DNA of 52,591 bases from Caldilineaceae bacterium (GTDB taxonomy: Bacteria > Chloroflexota > Anaerolineae > Caldilineales > Caldilineaceae): contig JACKBC010000047.1 in NCBI GenBank assembly GCA_020634755.1, positions 1 through 52,591 of the forward strand, given 5' to 3'. Made by a program: the position numbers and the translations under genes. This document shows positions 1 through 7,771 of this stretch, one piece after another. Below the pieces are notes generated by a model, which ran no database searches, was not told the DNA's origin, and saw nothing but the letters and a program-made list of their open reading frames with translations. How positions within the stretch are numbered: position 1 is the first letter of the stretch; every line of letters starts with the position of its first letter.

Positions 1-4
1 GCCA

Positions 5-19
5 ACACCGTTGCGGTGT
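5..19. repeat. Short palindrome, second copy at 34136
   Basis: ACACCG and CGGTGT arms flank a 3-base loop. The 19 bases from position 1 (GCCAACACCGTTGCGGTGT) recur exactly on the opposite strand at 34136-34154, and the next bases are also similar. It is therefore a dispersed intergenic palindrome cut by the window edge. Function unknown. Confidence 0.6.
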
Positions 20-117
20 ATTGAGTATAGTGAAGGAGCAATCTATTCTGTTCATTGTGATGGAATATATTGCTCTTTTTTATATTTCCACCCAATGTCA
101 ATGAATAGGGGTTTAGC

Positions 118-609
118 ATGCTTTCACTGCTTATCAGCATTTTCTGGGGAATCGTCGGTGGGCTATTGGCCTGGCGACTGCGCGTGCCAGGCGGCGCTGC
201 CGTGGGCGCCATGGCCGCCTGTATGCTCTACAACATTGTGCAGACGCAACCGGCACAGGTGCCCACCTGGTTTAGCCTGGCCGCCCAAATCGCCGTGGGC
301 GTGACCGTCGGCTCTACCGCCAACCGCGAACTCTTCCAAAACGGATTTGCCATCTTTGCCTGGGCGCTGATTGGCGCGATCTGCTATCTGCTGCTGGGGC
401 TGCTTCTGGCCATTGTTTCCAATCGCCTGGGCCACATCCCCTTTGCCACCGGACTCTTTGGCTTTTCGCCGGGCGGTTTTACAAACATGAGCATCATTGC
501 CGGCGAAGAAGGCGCCGACGCCGCCCGCGTCACCCTCATCCATTTTACGCGTGTGGTGTTGCTCTTTATCATCGTTCCCTGGCTGGTCCGGCTGCTTGTT
601 AGTCGATAA
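118..609 (+). CDS. AbrB-family membrane protein, single-repeat (half-size) form
   Basis: This 163-residue, very hydrophobic protein has about five membrane segments. It resembles one repeat of the membrane AbrB family (COG3180, once called ammonia monooxygenase-like; unrelated to the DNA-binding AbrB). The family signature is visible at about residues 119-128 (FGFSPGGFTN), followed by the charged stretch EEGADAARV and a final helix. Family members usually carry two such repeats in about 350 residues, so this would need to dimerise or pair with another half; no second half lies downstream, and upstream is outside the window. AGGGG at 107-111 sits 6 bases before the ATG. The function of the family is poorly defined; transport or regulation has been suggested. 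Confidence 0.75.
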   Translation: MLSLLISIFWGIVGGLLAWRLRVPGGAAVGAMAACMLYNIVQTQPAQVPTWFSLAAQIAVGVTVGSTANRELFQNGFAIFAWALIGAICYLLLGLLLAIVSNRLGHIPFATGLFGFSPGGFTNMSIIAGEEGADAARVTLIHFTRVVLLFIIVPWLVRLLVSR

Positions 610-813
610 GGCTGTTGTTACGTGTTGCGTATTGCGTGTACCGGTTGAGGGGTTTGTCCGCTTTTGGTATCGTTATTTCTTTAAGATAACCAAATGTCAC
701 GACCATTCAAAGAGCAGAGATTGTGATACACCGCTTCAGAAAACATTCATTTGCCGTCGAGGTGTCAGCAGCACATTGCAGTCGTCGTGGATAGCGGAGT
801 ATAATTAACTCAC

Positions 814-889
814 GTTACGCAGCGACAGCCAGTCTGCTAAAGAGAAACAGGAACGTCGGCTCGCCGACGTTCCTCAAGGCTTGCGTAAC
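814..889. repeat. MITE-like nested palindrome
   Basis: Outer ends GTTACGCAGCG (814-824) and GCTTGCGTAAC (879-889) are imperfect inverted repeats. Inside lies a perfect 12-bp hairpin, AGGAACGTCGGC (849-860) with its complement at 863-874. Similar ends (GACTTACGCA then AGC or GC) occur near 25083, 25145, 36940, 37168, 49803 and 49954, so this looks like one member of a dispersed family. No clear target duplication is visible. The rest of 610-997 shows no gene. Confidence 0.5.
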
Positions 890-997
890 ATAAGTAATTA
901 ATTGTCAAGCAATACAACACCAACCGTACAACATTCTCCACAAACCAGTTCACGCAATACGCAATATTCAACACACCATCCAACAGGAGGAATTACC

Positions 998-1999
998 ATG
1001 ACGCTCCCCATGCGCATTGGTCTCGGTCAATTCAACGAACTGACCGATGAAAAGTTAGCCTTTATCAAACAGCTTGGCGCCGACGATTTTTTGATGAACA
1101 CACCGCGGTTGCCGGGTGACAAACAGTGGGAATATGAGGACCTGCTGACGCTGCGCCAGCGCGCCGATGCCGCCGAACTGCGCTTGATGGCGCTGGAAAA
1201 TGTGCCGGTTTCGTTTTACGACAAAGCCATGCTGGGGTTGCCTGGGCGCGATGAACAGATCGCCCACATGCAGACCACCATCCGCAACATGGGCAAAGCG
1301 GGCATCCCCATTCTGGGCTATCATTGGATGCCCAACAGCGTCTGGCGCACGCAGGAGCCAGCCGTTTTGCGCGGCGGCGCCCGCGGCACCCGCTTCAACC
1401 TGGCCGAGCATGATCCTGCGCAGCTGACGCACGGCCGCATTTTTGGCGAAGATGAAATGTGGGCCAATTATGAATACTATCTGGAGCGCATTTTGCCCGT
1501 GGCCGAAGAAGCGGGCGTCAAGCTGGCGCTGCATCCCGACGATCCGCCAGTGGAATCGCTGGGCGGCGTGGCGCGCCTTTTCCGCAACTTTGAAGGCTTC
1601 AAGCGCGCCATGGATACCTTTGACAGCCCCAACCACGGGCTCGACTTCTGCATGGGCTGCTGGTCTGAAATGGCCGGCATGGACTATGTGATCGACGCCG
1701 TGCGCCACTTTGGCCCGCGCGGTAAAATCATTTATGTGCATTTTCGCGATGTGCAGGGCACTGTACCTTGCTTCAATGAATGTTTTATCAACGAGGGCAA
1801 CGTAGATCCGCTGGTGGTTATGAAAACGCTCAAAGAAGTGGGTTTTGATGGCTTCATGATCACCGACCATGTGCCCGCTATGGTGGAAGATAGCCCGTGG
1901 GGACATCGTGGCCGCGCCTATGCCATTGGCTATATGGCGGCCATGCTGGAAGTGGTCAACCGCATGGACGTGCATGGCGCCGTTAAGCTAGCGGCGTAG
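998..1999 (+). CDS. uxuA: Mannonate dehydratase family (UxuA-like) enzyme
   Basis: The 333-residue product looks like a D-mannonate dehydratase, a TIM-barrel metalloenzyme that turns D-mannonate into 2-keto-3-deoxygluconate in hexuronate breakdown. Family features are seen: LALHPDDPP in the middle, the Cys-containing stretch GLDFCMGCWSEM, KIIYVHFRDV with metal-ligand-type residues, and a C-terminal GFMITDHVP. The start is the ATG at 998 because AGGAGG (985-990) lies 7 bases before it; the open frame to 902 has no such site. It is shorter than the enterobacterial enzyme (about 390) but close to compact members. The following dioxygenase gene is on the same strand after a 102-bp gap. Substrate is inferred; a related sugar-acid dehydratase is possible. 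Confidence 0.85.
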   Translation: MTLPMRIGLGQFNELTDEKLAFIKQLGADDFLMNTPRLPGDKQWEYEDLLTLRQRADAAELRLMALENVPVSFYDKAMLGLPGRDEQIAHMQTTIRNMGKAGIPILGYHWMPNSVWRTQEPAVLRGGARGTRFNLAEHDPAQLTHGRIFGEDEMWANYEYYLERILPVAEEAGVKLALHPDDPPVESLGGVARLFRNFEGFKRAMDTFDSPNHGLDFCMGCWSEMAGMDYVIDAVRHFGPRGKIIYVHFRDVQGTVPCFNECFINEGNVDPLVVMKTLKEVGFDGFMITDHVPAMVEDSPWGHRGRAYAIGYMAAMLEVVNRMDVHGAVKLAA

Positions 2000-2101
2000 A
2001 AATGATAAGGTGACAGGGTGAGGGAGTGACACGGTGCAGTGGTGACAAAGTGGCGCTTCCCCTTCACCTTGTCATTCATAGCTGCAAGGAAGGAATACTA
2101 C

Positions 2102-2914
2102 ATGAATGTACAAGAAGCTCTCTACGCATTGGGCGTGCGCGACGACACGTTGAGCGCCAACGAAAAGCAGTTTCTCGATGAAAATGGCTATCTGCCGCTG
2201 CCCAATATTCTATCTGCGGCACAGATCCAGACCATCCGCGCGCGCATGGAGCAGGTGCTGGCGGGCGAAAAAGACAAGACCGGTTCGGAGTTTCACCAAG
2301 AACCTGGCACCATTCGCTTTGCCAATCTGGTCAATAAGGGGCCGCAATTTGAAATTTGCTATACGCATCCGCGCGTCCTGGCTGCTATTGCGCACGTGCT
2401 CGATAATGACATGAAGCTCTCATCGCTCAACGGGCGCTTTGCCGAGCCGGGCCACGGTCTGCAGGCGCTGCACGCCGATTGGCGCGGCGCCGTGGCGGCG
2501 GGTGATTATCAGGTCTGCAACTCAATTTGGCTGCTGGATGATTTTACAACCGAGAATGGCGCCACGCGCGTGGTGCCCGGTTCACAGCGCAGCGGTCAAA
2601 CGCCGGCTGATGCCATGAGCGACCCGCGCGCCCCGCATCCTGATGAAATATTGCTGACCGCGCCGGCCGGCACGGTGGTTATCTTTAATTCGCACACCTG
2701 GCACGGCGGCACGCTCAACCGCACCAACGACTATCGCCGCGCCATCCATTCGTATTACTGTCGCCGTCAGCATCCCCAGCAAACGGACCAGCGCCACTGG
2801 GTGCTGCCCGAAACGCTGGCGCGCCTAAACGACGCCGCCAAATATATTCTCGATGTACACACCGGTCCCTACGGCCAAGTTAAAGCCGCCGAAGCCGGTT
2901 CAGCAGTTTTATAA
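2102..2914 (+). CDS. Phytanoyl-CoA dioxygenase (PhyH) family protein
   Basis: A 270-residue Fe(II)/2-oxoglutarate-dependent oxygenase of the PhyH family. The iron triad is visible: H124-x-D126 in LHADW and the distal His201 in HTWHGGTLNR, with an Arg about 11 residues later placed to bind 2-oxoglutarate. AAGGAAGGAA directly upstream supports the ATG at 2102. The gap before it (2000-2101) is rich in GTGAC/GGTGA stretches like those at 10084-10220. It lies between a mannonate dehydratase and a DSD1-type enzyme, so it probably hydroxylates a small metabolite, but the substrate cannot be read from sequence. Confidence 0.85.
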   Translation: MNVQEALYALGVRDDTLSANEKQFLDENGYLPLPNILSAAQIQTIRARMEQVLAGEKDKTGSEFHQEPGTIRFANLVNKGPQFEICYTHPRVLAAIAHVLDNDMKLSSLNGRFAEPGHGLQALHADWRGAVAAGDYQVCNSIWLLDDFTTENGATRVVPGSQRSGQTPADAMSDPRAPHPDEILLTAPAGTVVIFNSHTWHGGTLNRTNDYRRAIHSYYCRRQHPQQTDQRHWVLPETLARLNDAAKYILDVHTGPYGQVKAAEAGSAVL

Positions 2915-3030
2915 AGAGTTTGATATAGCATCTCTTTGCATCTATCTCCACCTAAAGGCAGCGTACAGCATTTTTGAAAAAATTCTGCGAATCTGTATGA
3001 ATCTGTTGATCTCTCTTAAGGAAACATCTC

Positions 3031-4119
3031 ATGACTGAAATTGGCCTACCGCTTGACCAGCTTGACACCCCCATTCTGTGGACAGACCTGGACCGTTTGG
3101 AGCGCAACATCCGCATGATTGCGGCGCACTTTAACGCCGCCGGCATCAACTGGCGTCCACACACCAAGGGCATGAAAGTGCCGGCTATTGCGCATAAGGC
3201 GCTGGCGGCCGGCGCCATTGGCGTCACTTGCGCCAAGCTGGGCGAGGCCGAGGTGATGGCCGCGGCCGGTATTGGCGACATCCTCATTGCCAACCAAATT
3301 GTGGGGCCGCACAAGATTACGCGGCTGGTGCATTTGCAACGGCAGGCCGACGTCAAAGCCGCGGTGGATAACGCGGCCGTTGTGGCCCAAATTGGCGCGG
3401 CCGCCGCCGAAAGCGGCGTGGAAGTGGGGCTGCTGGTCGAAGTGAATACCGGCATGAACCGAGCCGGCGCCGCGCCGGGCCAACCGACGGTGGAATTGGC
3501 CGGCGTGGTGCACGACACGCCCGGCGTGCGTCTGGCCGGCCTAATGACGTGGGAGGGCCATACGCTCTCTGCGCCCACGCCAGCCGAAAAGCAGGTCGCT
3601 ATTGAAACGTCCATGACGCTGCTGCGCACCACCGTGGAAGCGTGCCGCGCCGCCGACCTGCCCATTGAGATTGTCAGCGGCGGCGGCAGCGGTACGGCGA
3701 CCATTACGCCCGGCTTGGGCGTTATTACGGAAATTCAGGCGGGGGGCGCGGTCTTTGGCGACGTGACCTATCGCAGCTGGTGGGATGCGCTGGAGCCGGC
3801 TCTCTACGTGCGCAGCATGGTCACCAGCCGCCCCACGTCCGAGCGCATCATCATTGACGCCGGCTACAAATCGCTGCCCGTCACCAATCGTACGCCCGAG
3901 TGCGCCACGCTGCCCGCCGTGCAAAGTCACCGCGGGTCGGCCGAGCACGGCGTCATTACGCTGGAAGCGCCCGACACACAAGTCCAAGTGGGCGACCTGC
4001 TCGATTTTCTGGTGGGCTATGGCGACGCCACCGTCTTTTTGCACGACAATTTGTACGGCATCCGCAATGGTGTAGTCGATGCAGTTTGGCCGATCCTGGG
4101 GCGGGGGAAGTTACGGTAG
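3031..4119 (+). CDS. DSD1-type PLP enzyme (D-threonine aldolase / D-serine dehydratase-like)
   Basis: The 362-residue product has the alanine-racemase-type N-terminal barrel and a C-terminal beta domain. The PLP lysine motif is RPHTKGMK (residues 42-49, Schiff-base Lys probably K46); the phosphate-binding stretch is VSGGGSGT; the barrel motif GLMTWEGH is also present. Known members cleave D-threonine to glycine and acetaldehyde or dehydrate D-serine, with a divalent metal bound near the C-terminus by His-x-Cys or His-x-Asp. Here the matching place reads FLHDNLYG, so the second ligand may differ (H-x-N). TAAGGAA (3017-3023) precedes the ATG. Exact substrate unknown. Confidence 0.85.
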   Translation: MTEIGLPLDQLDTPILWTDLDRLERNIRMIAAHFNAAGINWRPHTKGMKVPAIAHKALAAGAIGVTCAKLGEAEVMAAAGIGDILIANQIVGPHKITRLVHLQRQADVKAAVDNAAVVAQIGAAAAESGVEVGLLVEVNTGMNRAGAAPGQPTVELAGVVHDTPGVRLAGLMTWEGHTLSAPTPAEKQVAIETSMTLLRTTVEACRAADLPIEIVSGGGSGTATITPGLGVITEIQAGGAVFGDVTYRSWWDALEPALYVRSMVTSRPTSERIIIDAGYKSLPVTNRTPECATLPAVQSHRGSAEHGVITLEAPDTQVQVGDLLDFLVGYGDATVFLHDNLYGIRNGVVDAVWPILGRGKLR

Positions 4120-4127
4120 TAACGCTA

Positions 4128-4160
4128 AGAAGTCCGACTTTTGCAAAAAGTCGGACTTCT
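4128..4160. repeat. 33-bp perfect palindrome, possible terminator
   Basis: AGAAGTCCGACTTTT (4128-4142) pairs perfectly with the bases at 4146-4160 around a GCA loop. It lies 8 bases after the DSD1 gene stop and may stop transcription, although no clean T run follows. A sister element with the same AGAAGT-CGACTTCT core is at 34253-34284, which argues for a dispersed palindromic unit. Confidence 0.65.
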
Positions 4161-4195
4161 GTAATCGGCGCGTATTTCTAAATGCAGCAAAGCAA

Positions 4196-4711
4196 ATGAA
4201 CAAAAATGACGGCCTGATCGTGATTTTGGGAGCGCCCAATGATGATGCTGGCCAACTCTCGTTAATGGCGCAGGGGCGGGTGACGCTAGGCTATAGGCTG
4301 CACCGTGAACGGACGTGGCCGCTGCTTCTGACCGGTGGCTTTGGCAACCATTTCAACCGTACCGCCTGGCCCCATGCCCGCTATCTGCGCCAATGGCTGC
4401 TTGCCCACGGCGTTCCCTCTGACGCTATTCTGCCCTTTGTCCTCAGCCGCCACACCGGCGAAGATGCTTCGCTGGCGCGGCCCCTTGTTGAAGAAGCCCA
4501 GGCGCGCCAACTGCTTGTGGTAACCTCGGACTTTCACGTCGCCCGCGCACGCTTCCACTTTCGCACCGTTTTCCCCGAATATGATCTGGACGTTGCCGGT
4601 GCGCCCTATCTGCCGCTTTGCGCCCCGGCTGAACAGGCGCGGCTGGTCGCCCATGAGGCGCAGCGACTGGCCAAGTTAACACAGACAGTTGTCAACCCGT
4701 GCCAGGTATAG
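4196..4711 (+). CDS. DUF218 / YdcF-SanA-like protein
   Basis: A 171-residue single-domain DUF218 protein. The conserved pattern is seen: an N-terminal VILGAPNDD, LTGGFG, then LSRHTGEDA and TSDFHVARARFHF. Family members (YdcF, SanA, ElyC) bind nucleotide-like ligands or act in envelope integrity; most are membrane-anchored, but this one has no signal or membrane segment and should be cytosolic. The start at 4196 was chosen because longer forms would translate the palindrome at 4128-4160; no strong ribosome site is seen. Biochemical role unknown. Confidence 0.7.
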   Translation: MNKNDGLIVILGAPNDDAGQLSLMAQGRVTLGYRLHRERTWPLLLTGGFGNHFNRTAWPHARYLRQWLLAHGVPSDAILPFVLSRHTGEDASLARPLVEEAQARQLLVVTSDFHVARARFHFRTVFPEYDLDVAGAPYLPLCAPAEQARLVAHEAQRLAKLTQTVVNPCQV

Positions 4712-4769
4712 GTATTATCTTGCATTGGTGGGAGAAGGCGTCGATCGAACATGTGGGGATTGACTTCGG

Positions 4770-5126
4770 TCAGCATAGAGCGTTGGCCCGCACCTCAATC
4801 TCTTGCTGAATCCGTACACCGATCTTTGCTTCGACTCGCCTCAGATCGTAATTGAGCTGTAGATTCAGCCAAAACTGTGGCGTCGTGCCAAAGTAGCGCG
4901 CCAAGCGCAAGGCCGTGTCTGCCGTGATACCCCGTGTTGCATTGAGGATACCCGTAATGCGGTTGGCAGGCACGTGGAGCGCGTTGGCTAGCGCGTTGGC
5001 GCTCAAGCCCAATGGCTCCATAAAATCATGGAGCAAAATGACGCCCGGCGTGACTGGGTCCAACGAGTTATCCGTAGTAATATCGGAAAAATCTGTGGTT
5101 GCCAGATCGCGGATTGAAATAGACAT
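4770..5126 (-). CDS. higA: HigA-type antitoxin (XRE family)
   Basis: This 118-residue protein has the HigA addiction-module antidote layout: HDFMEPLGLSANALANALHV, then the helix-turn-helix NRITGILNATRGITADTALRL and FGTTPQFWLNLQ. It should bind and neutralise the HigB toxin encoded just upstream and repress their shared promoter. AGGAG (complement of 5131-5135) lies 4 bases ahead of the start. The gap to higB is 79 bp, wider than the near-contact usual for this module. Confidence 0.88.
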   Translation of the reverse strand: MSISIRDLATTDFSDITTDNSLDPVTPGVILLHDFMEPLGLSANALANALHVPANRITGILNATRGITADTALRLARYFGTTPQFWLNLQLNYDLRRVEAKIGVRIQQEIEVRANALC

Positions 5127-5205
5127 GTTTCTCCTATTGTGCGGTTGCTTTAAGACCGATACGTTTCGTCATTCAAAAGGCGCCGGTCTCAAACAGAGCG
5201 CCACT

Positions 5206-5487
5206 TCAATGATAGTCAACAAGCTCGACATCAAACGCATCGCCATTGACAAAGGTAAAGCAAATACGCCATTGGCGGTTGACCCGAATGCTCCATTGTC
5301 CCGCCCGATCACCACTCAGCTTCTCCAGTCGGTTGCCCGGGGGAACACGCAAGTCTTCCACTGAATGCGCCGCATCCAGCAAGGCAAGTTTCTCGGCCGT
5401 ACGCTGTTGCAATTCGCGCGGAATACGGCGTACTTCCAAACCGGCAAAAATGGCAGCAGTTGTTTTGTCGACAAACGTTTGAATCAT
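5206..5487 (-). CDS. higB: HigB/RelE-type mRNA interferase toxin
   Basis: A 93-residue RelE-superfamily toxin, first in the toxin-antitoxin order typical of higBA. Seen: RRIPRELQQRTAEKLALLDAA, LRVPPGNRLEKLSGDRAGQWSIRVNRQWRI (read as two overlapping motifs) and the terminal FDVELVDYH. Such proteins cleave mRNA on the ribosome; the basic RVNRQWRI strand carries typical catalytic or RNA-contacting residues. The frame stays open far upstream, but family length and the palindrome at 5506-5517 support the ATG at 5487. No strong ribosome site is visible. Confidence 0.87.
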   Translation of the reverse strand: MIQTFVDKTTAAIFAGLEVRRIPRELQQRTAEKLALLDAAHSVEDLRVPPGNRLEKLSGDRAGQWSIRVNRQWRICFTFVNGDAFDVELVDYH

Positions 5488-5505
5488 TACTGATAGGCTA
5501 TTACA

Positions 5506-5517
5506 TTTTACGTAAAA
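5506..5517. promoter_or_regulatory. Candidate HigA operator palindrome
   Basis: TTTTACGTAAAA is a perfect 12-bp palindrome 18 bases upstream of the higB start, inside the likely promoter region. HigA antitoxins commonly autoregulate through such sites. Assignment is by position only. Confidence 0.4.
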
Positions 5518-5656
5518 CGTCAAATTGGTTTTGTGGCTTTGAGGGCGCTTTTCCATTCTGATGCGGTGCGGTATGATAAAAGTCATTAAGCTGCATGACG
5601 ACTCTGTGCGCTGCACAACTGCCATCTTCAAGTCCTGTAAATGAAAGTGTAGCCCG

Positions 5657-6613
5657 ATGACGCCCTCACCAACACCGGATTCATCCCAAACTACTCCGTA
5701 TCCTTCCCTCAACGTGGACGTTCTCTGCGCCGGTTTTGCCTGCCACGACCTGGTTTTTGACGTGCCGCAGCACCCAGGCCCCGATGAAAAGACGCGGGCC
5801 ACGGCGCTGCTCAATTGCGGCGGTGGCTTGGCTTCCAACGCTGCGGTGACGGCGGCGCGGCTGGGCTGCCGCACCGCCTTTGCCGGCTATGTGGGGGCGG
5901 ATGTGTATGGCGATCTGCACCTGGCCGAATTTCAGGCCGACGGCGTGATTACGGATTGGGTGGTGCGCGGGGGGGAACCGACACCGCTTTCGGCCATCAT
6001 TGTCAAGCCGAATGGGCTGCGCACTATTGTAAATTATCGCGGCCACAGCGAAGGCGCCTGCGCTGGCCACTTTGATCTGGCCAAGCTGCACACCCAAAGC
6101 ATTCTGATCGATGGCCATCAGTTTGAACTGGCCAAAGAGCTGACCCAATACGCCAAAACCAACCGCGTGCCCATTGTGATTGACGCCGATGCGCTGCGTC
6201 CGCAAACCGCCGAATTGGTGCAACTGGTCGATTATGTGGTGGCGTCCGAGCGCTTTGCCCAGGAGTATGGCGGCGAAGGTGACGCCGCAGCCGGGCTCGC
6301 CAAGCTGGCCCAGGTGGCCCCCAACGTGGTGGTGACATTGGGCGACCGCGGCCTGATTTGGCAGCGTGGTGATGGGCGCGGCAGCCTGGCGGCTTTTCCG
6401 ATCAACGCAGTCGACACTACGGGCGCTGGCGATGCGTTTCATGGCGCGTTTGCGGCTGGTTTGGCCCAGGGCATGGCGTGGGATGAATTGCTACGCTATG
6501 CAAGCGCCGTGGGCGCGCTCTGCTGCACCAAGGTGGGCGGCCGCGTGGGTGTTCCCACCGGCCAGGAAGTGACTGCCTTTCTGATGCAGCATGCCAATGA
6601 GTTGCGGGGGTGA
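5657..6613 (+). CDS. PfkB-family sugar kinase
   Basis: A 318-residue ribokinase-fold enzyme. Signature 1 is NCGGGLASNAAVTAARLG (residues 53-70); signature 2 is DTTGAGDAFHGAFAAG (253-268), with catalytic base D259. The first 18 residues are Pro/Ser/Thr-rich and probably disordered. Its stop overlaps the start of the next gene (TGATG), so translation is coupled. Paired with a D-2-hydroxyacid dehydrogenase, it may phosphorylate a sugar or sugar acid in a catabolic route; the sugar cannot be named. Confidence 0.88.
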   Translation: MTPSPTPDSSQTTPYPSLNVDVLCAGFACHDLVFDVPQHPGPDEKTRATALLNCGGGLASNAAVTAARLGCRTAFAGYVGADVYGDLHLAEFQADGVITDWVVRGGEPTPLSAIIVKPNGLRTIVNYRGHSEGACAGHFDLAKLHTQSILIDGHQFELAKELTQYAKTNRVPIVIDADALRPQTAELVQLVDYVVASERFAQEYGGEGDAAAGLAKLAQVAPNVVVTLGDRGLIWQRGDGRGSLAAFPINAVDTTGAGDAFHGAFAAGLAQGMAWDELLRYASAVGALCCTKVGGRVGVPTGQEVTAFLMQHANELRG

Positions 6614-7629
6614 TGGTGAATCGTCTCAATCTTGTTGTTTTGGATGACTACGAGGGCGAGTTAGCCCGGGCTCCGGCCATGACGCGGTTGCGTGAGATGG
6701 CTGATGTGACCATTCTCAATCGTGCTATCGGCGCGCAAGATGAACAGACGCTGAACAATGCGCAGCTTCTGCTGGCTTTGCGCGAGAGAACCATTATCGA
6801 TAGCCAACTTATTACCCGCTGTCCCAATTTGGAGCTGATTTTGCAGACGGGTGGCCATGCGTACCATTTGGATCAAACAACGGCCACCCAGCGCGGCGTG
6901 GTGGTGGCGTTGGGGCGTCGGGTTACTATGCCGCCGGTGGTAGTGCCCGAGTTAGTCTTTGGGTTGATGTTGGGCCTAGTGAGACAGATTTATCCGCTGC
7001 ACGCTGAGATGATGCGCGGTGGCTGGCCGGAGACTGTGGGCGGCGCGCTGACCGGTCGCACATTGGGCATATTGGGGTATGGCCGCCATGGCCGCCCTGT
7101 GGCCAGGCTGGCCGAGGCCTTTGGCATGAAGGTAATTGCGTGGGCGCGCAGCACACCGGTGGGCACAGACGAGTTTGGCGTCGAGCATCTGCCGCTGGAC
7201 GTTCTGCTGGCGCGGGCCGACATCGTGTCGATTCATCTACGGCTATCGAATGAATCGCGGGGGCTAATCAATCGTGAGCGGCTGGGCAAAATGAAGGAGA
7301 GTGCCTTTCTGATCAATACCTCCCGCGGGGCGATTGTAGACGAAACCGCACTCATTGATGCGCTGCAAAATGGCAAATTGGCGGGCGCCGGTTTGGATGT
7401 TTTTGCCGTTGAACCGCTGCCGGCGTCCAGCCCATTGCGGACGCTGCCCAATGTGCTGCTGACACCCCACGTGGGCTGGAAGGTACGCGCTGTGCTGCAT
7501 GAATTTGTGGACATTGCAGCCGATCAGCTTGCGGCATGGCTACGAGGCAGTCTATCCAAAAACGAAATATTGAATCCGTCCGCTATGGCTGTGGAACGTA
7601 ACCGCACTGGCGGTATGGCGTTGTCGTAG
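6613..7629 (+). CDS. D-isomer-specific 2-hydroxyacid dehydrogenase
   Basis: The 338-residue product is an NAD(P)-dependent D-2-hydroxyacid dehydrogenase. The Rossmann motif is GILGYGRHGRP; the family signature is FLINTSRGAIVDETALIDAL (substrate Arg); the catalytic Glu is in FAVEPLP and the catalytic His in LLTPHVGW. It may reduce hydroxypyruvate, glyoxylate or a phosphorylated analogue. The ATG at 6613 overlaps the kinase stop by one base; a GTG at 6610 is possible. A terminator follows at 7650-7676, so the kinase and dehydrogenase form a two-gene unit. Confidence 0.88.
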   Translation: MVNRLNLVVLDDYEGELARAPAMTRLREMADVTILNRAIGAQDEQTLNNAQLLLALRERTIIDSQLITRCPNLELILQTGGHAYHLDQTTATQRGVVVALGRRVTMPPVVVPELVFGLMLGLVRQIYPLHAEMMRGGWPETVGGALTGRTLGILGYGRHGRPVARLAEAFGMKVIAWARSTPVGTDEFGVEHLPLDVLLARADIVSIHLRLSNESRGLINRERLGKMKESAFLINTSRGAIVDETALIDALQNGKLAGAGLDVFAVEPLPASSPLRTLPNVLLTPHVGWKVRAVLHEFVDIAADQLAAWLRGSLSKNEILNPSAMAVERNRTGGMALS

Positions 7630-7649
7630 CATAAGAGTTCTGTGTGAGG

Positions 7650-7676
7650 AAAAACAGGAAGCGCCTCCCTGTTTTT
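7650..7676 (+). terminator. Rho-independent terminator
   Basis: AAAAACAGG (7650-7658) pairs perfectly with CCTGTTTTT (7668-7676), with the T run in the 3' arm. It ends the kinase-dehydrogenase unit. Confidence 0.8.
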
Positions 7677-7771
7677 GCGGGCGCAAGTTGATCAGGTAGA
7701 ATTAAACGATACCCCACCTGCACTCCCTACAAAAACTACAGATATGCGGTTTTTGAATTGAAAGGGAGTCA

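Noticed and set aside
902..997. Longer N-terminus for the mannonate dehydratase
   Set aside because: It would start at TTG without a ribosome site, while AGGAGG lies right before the ATG at 998.
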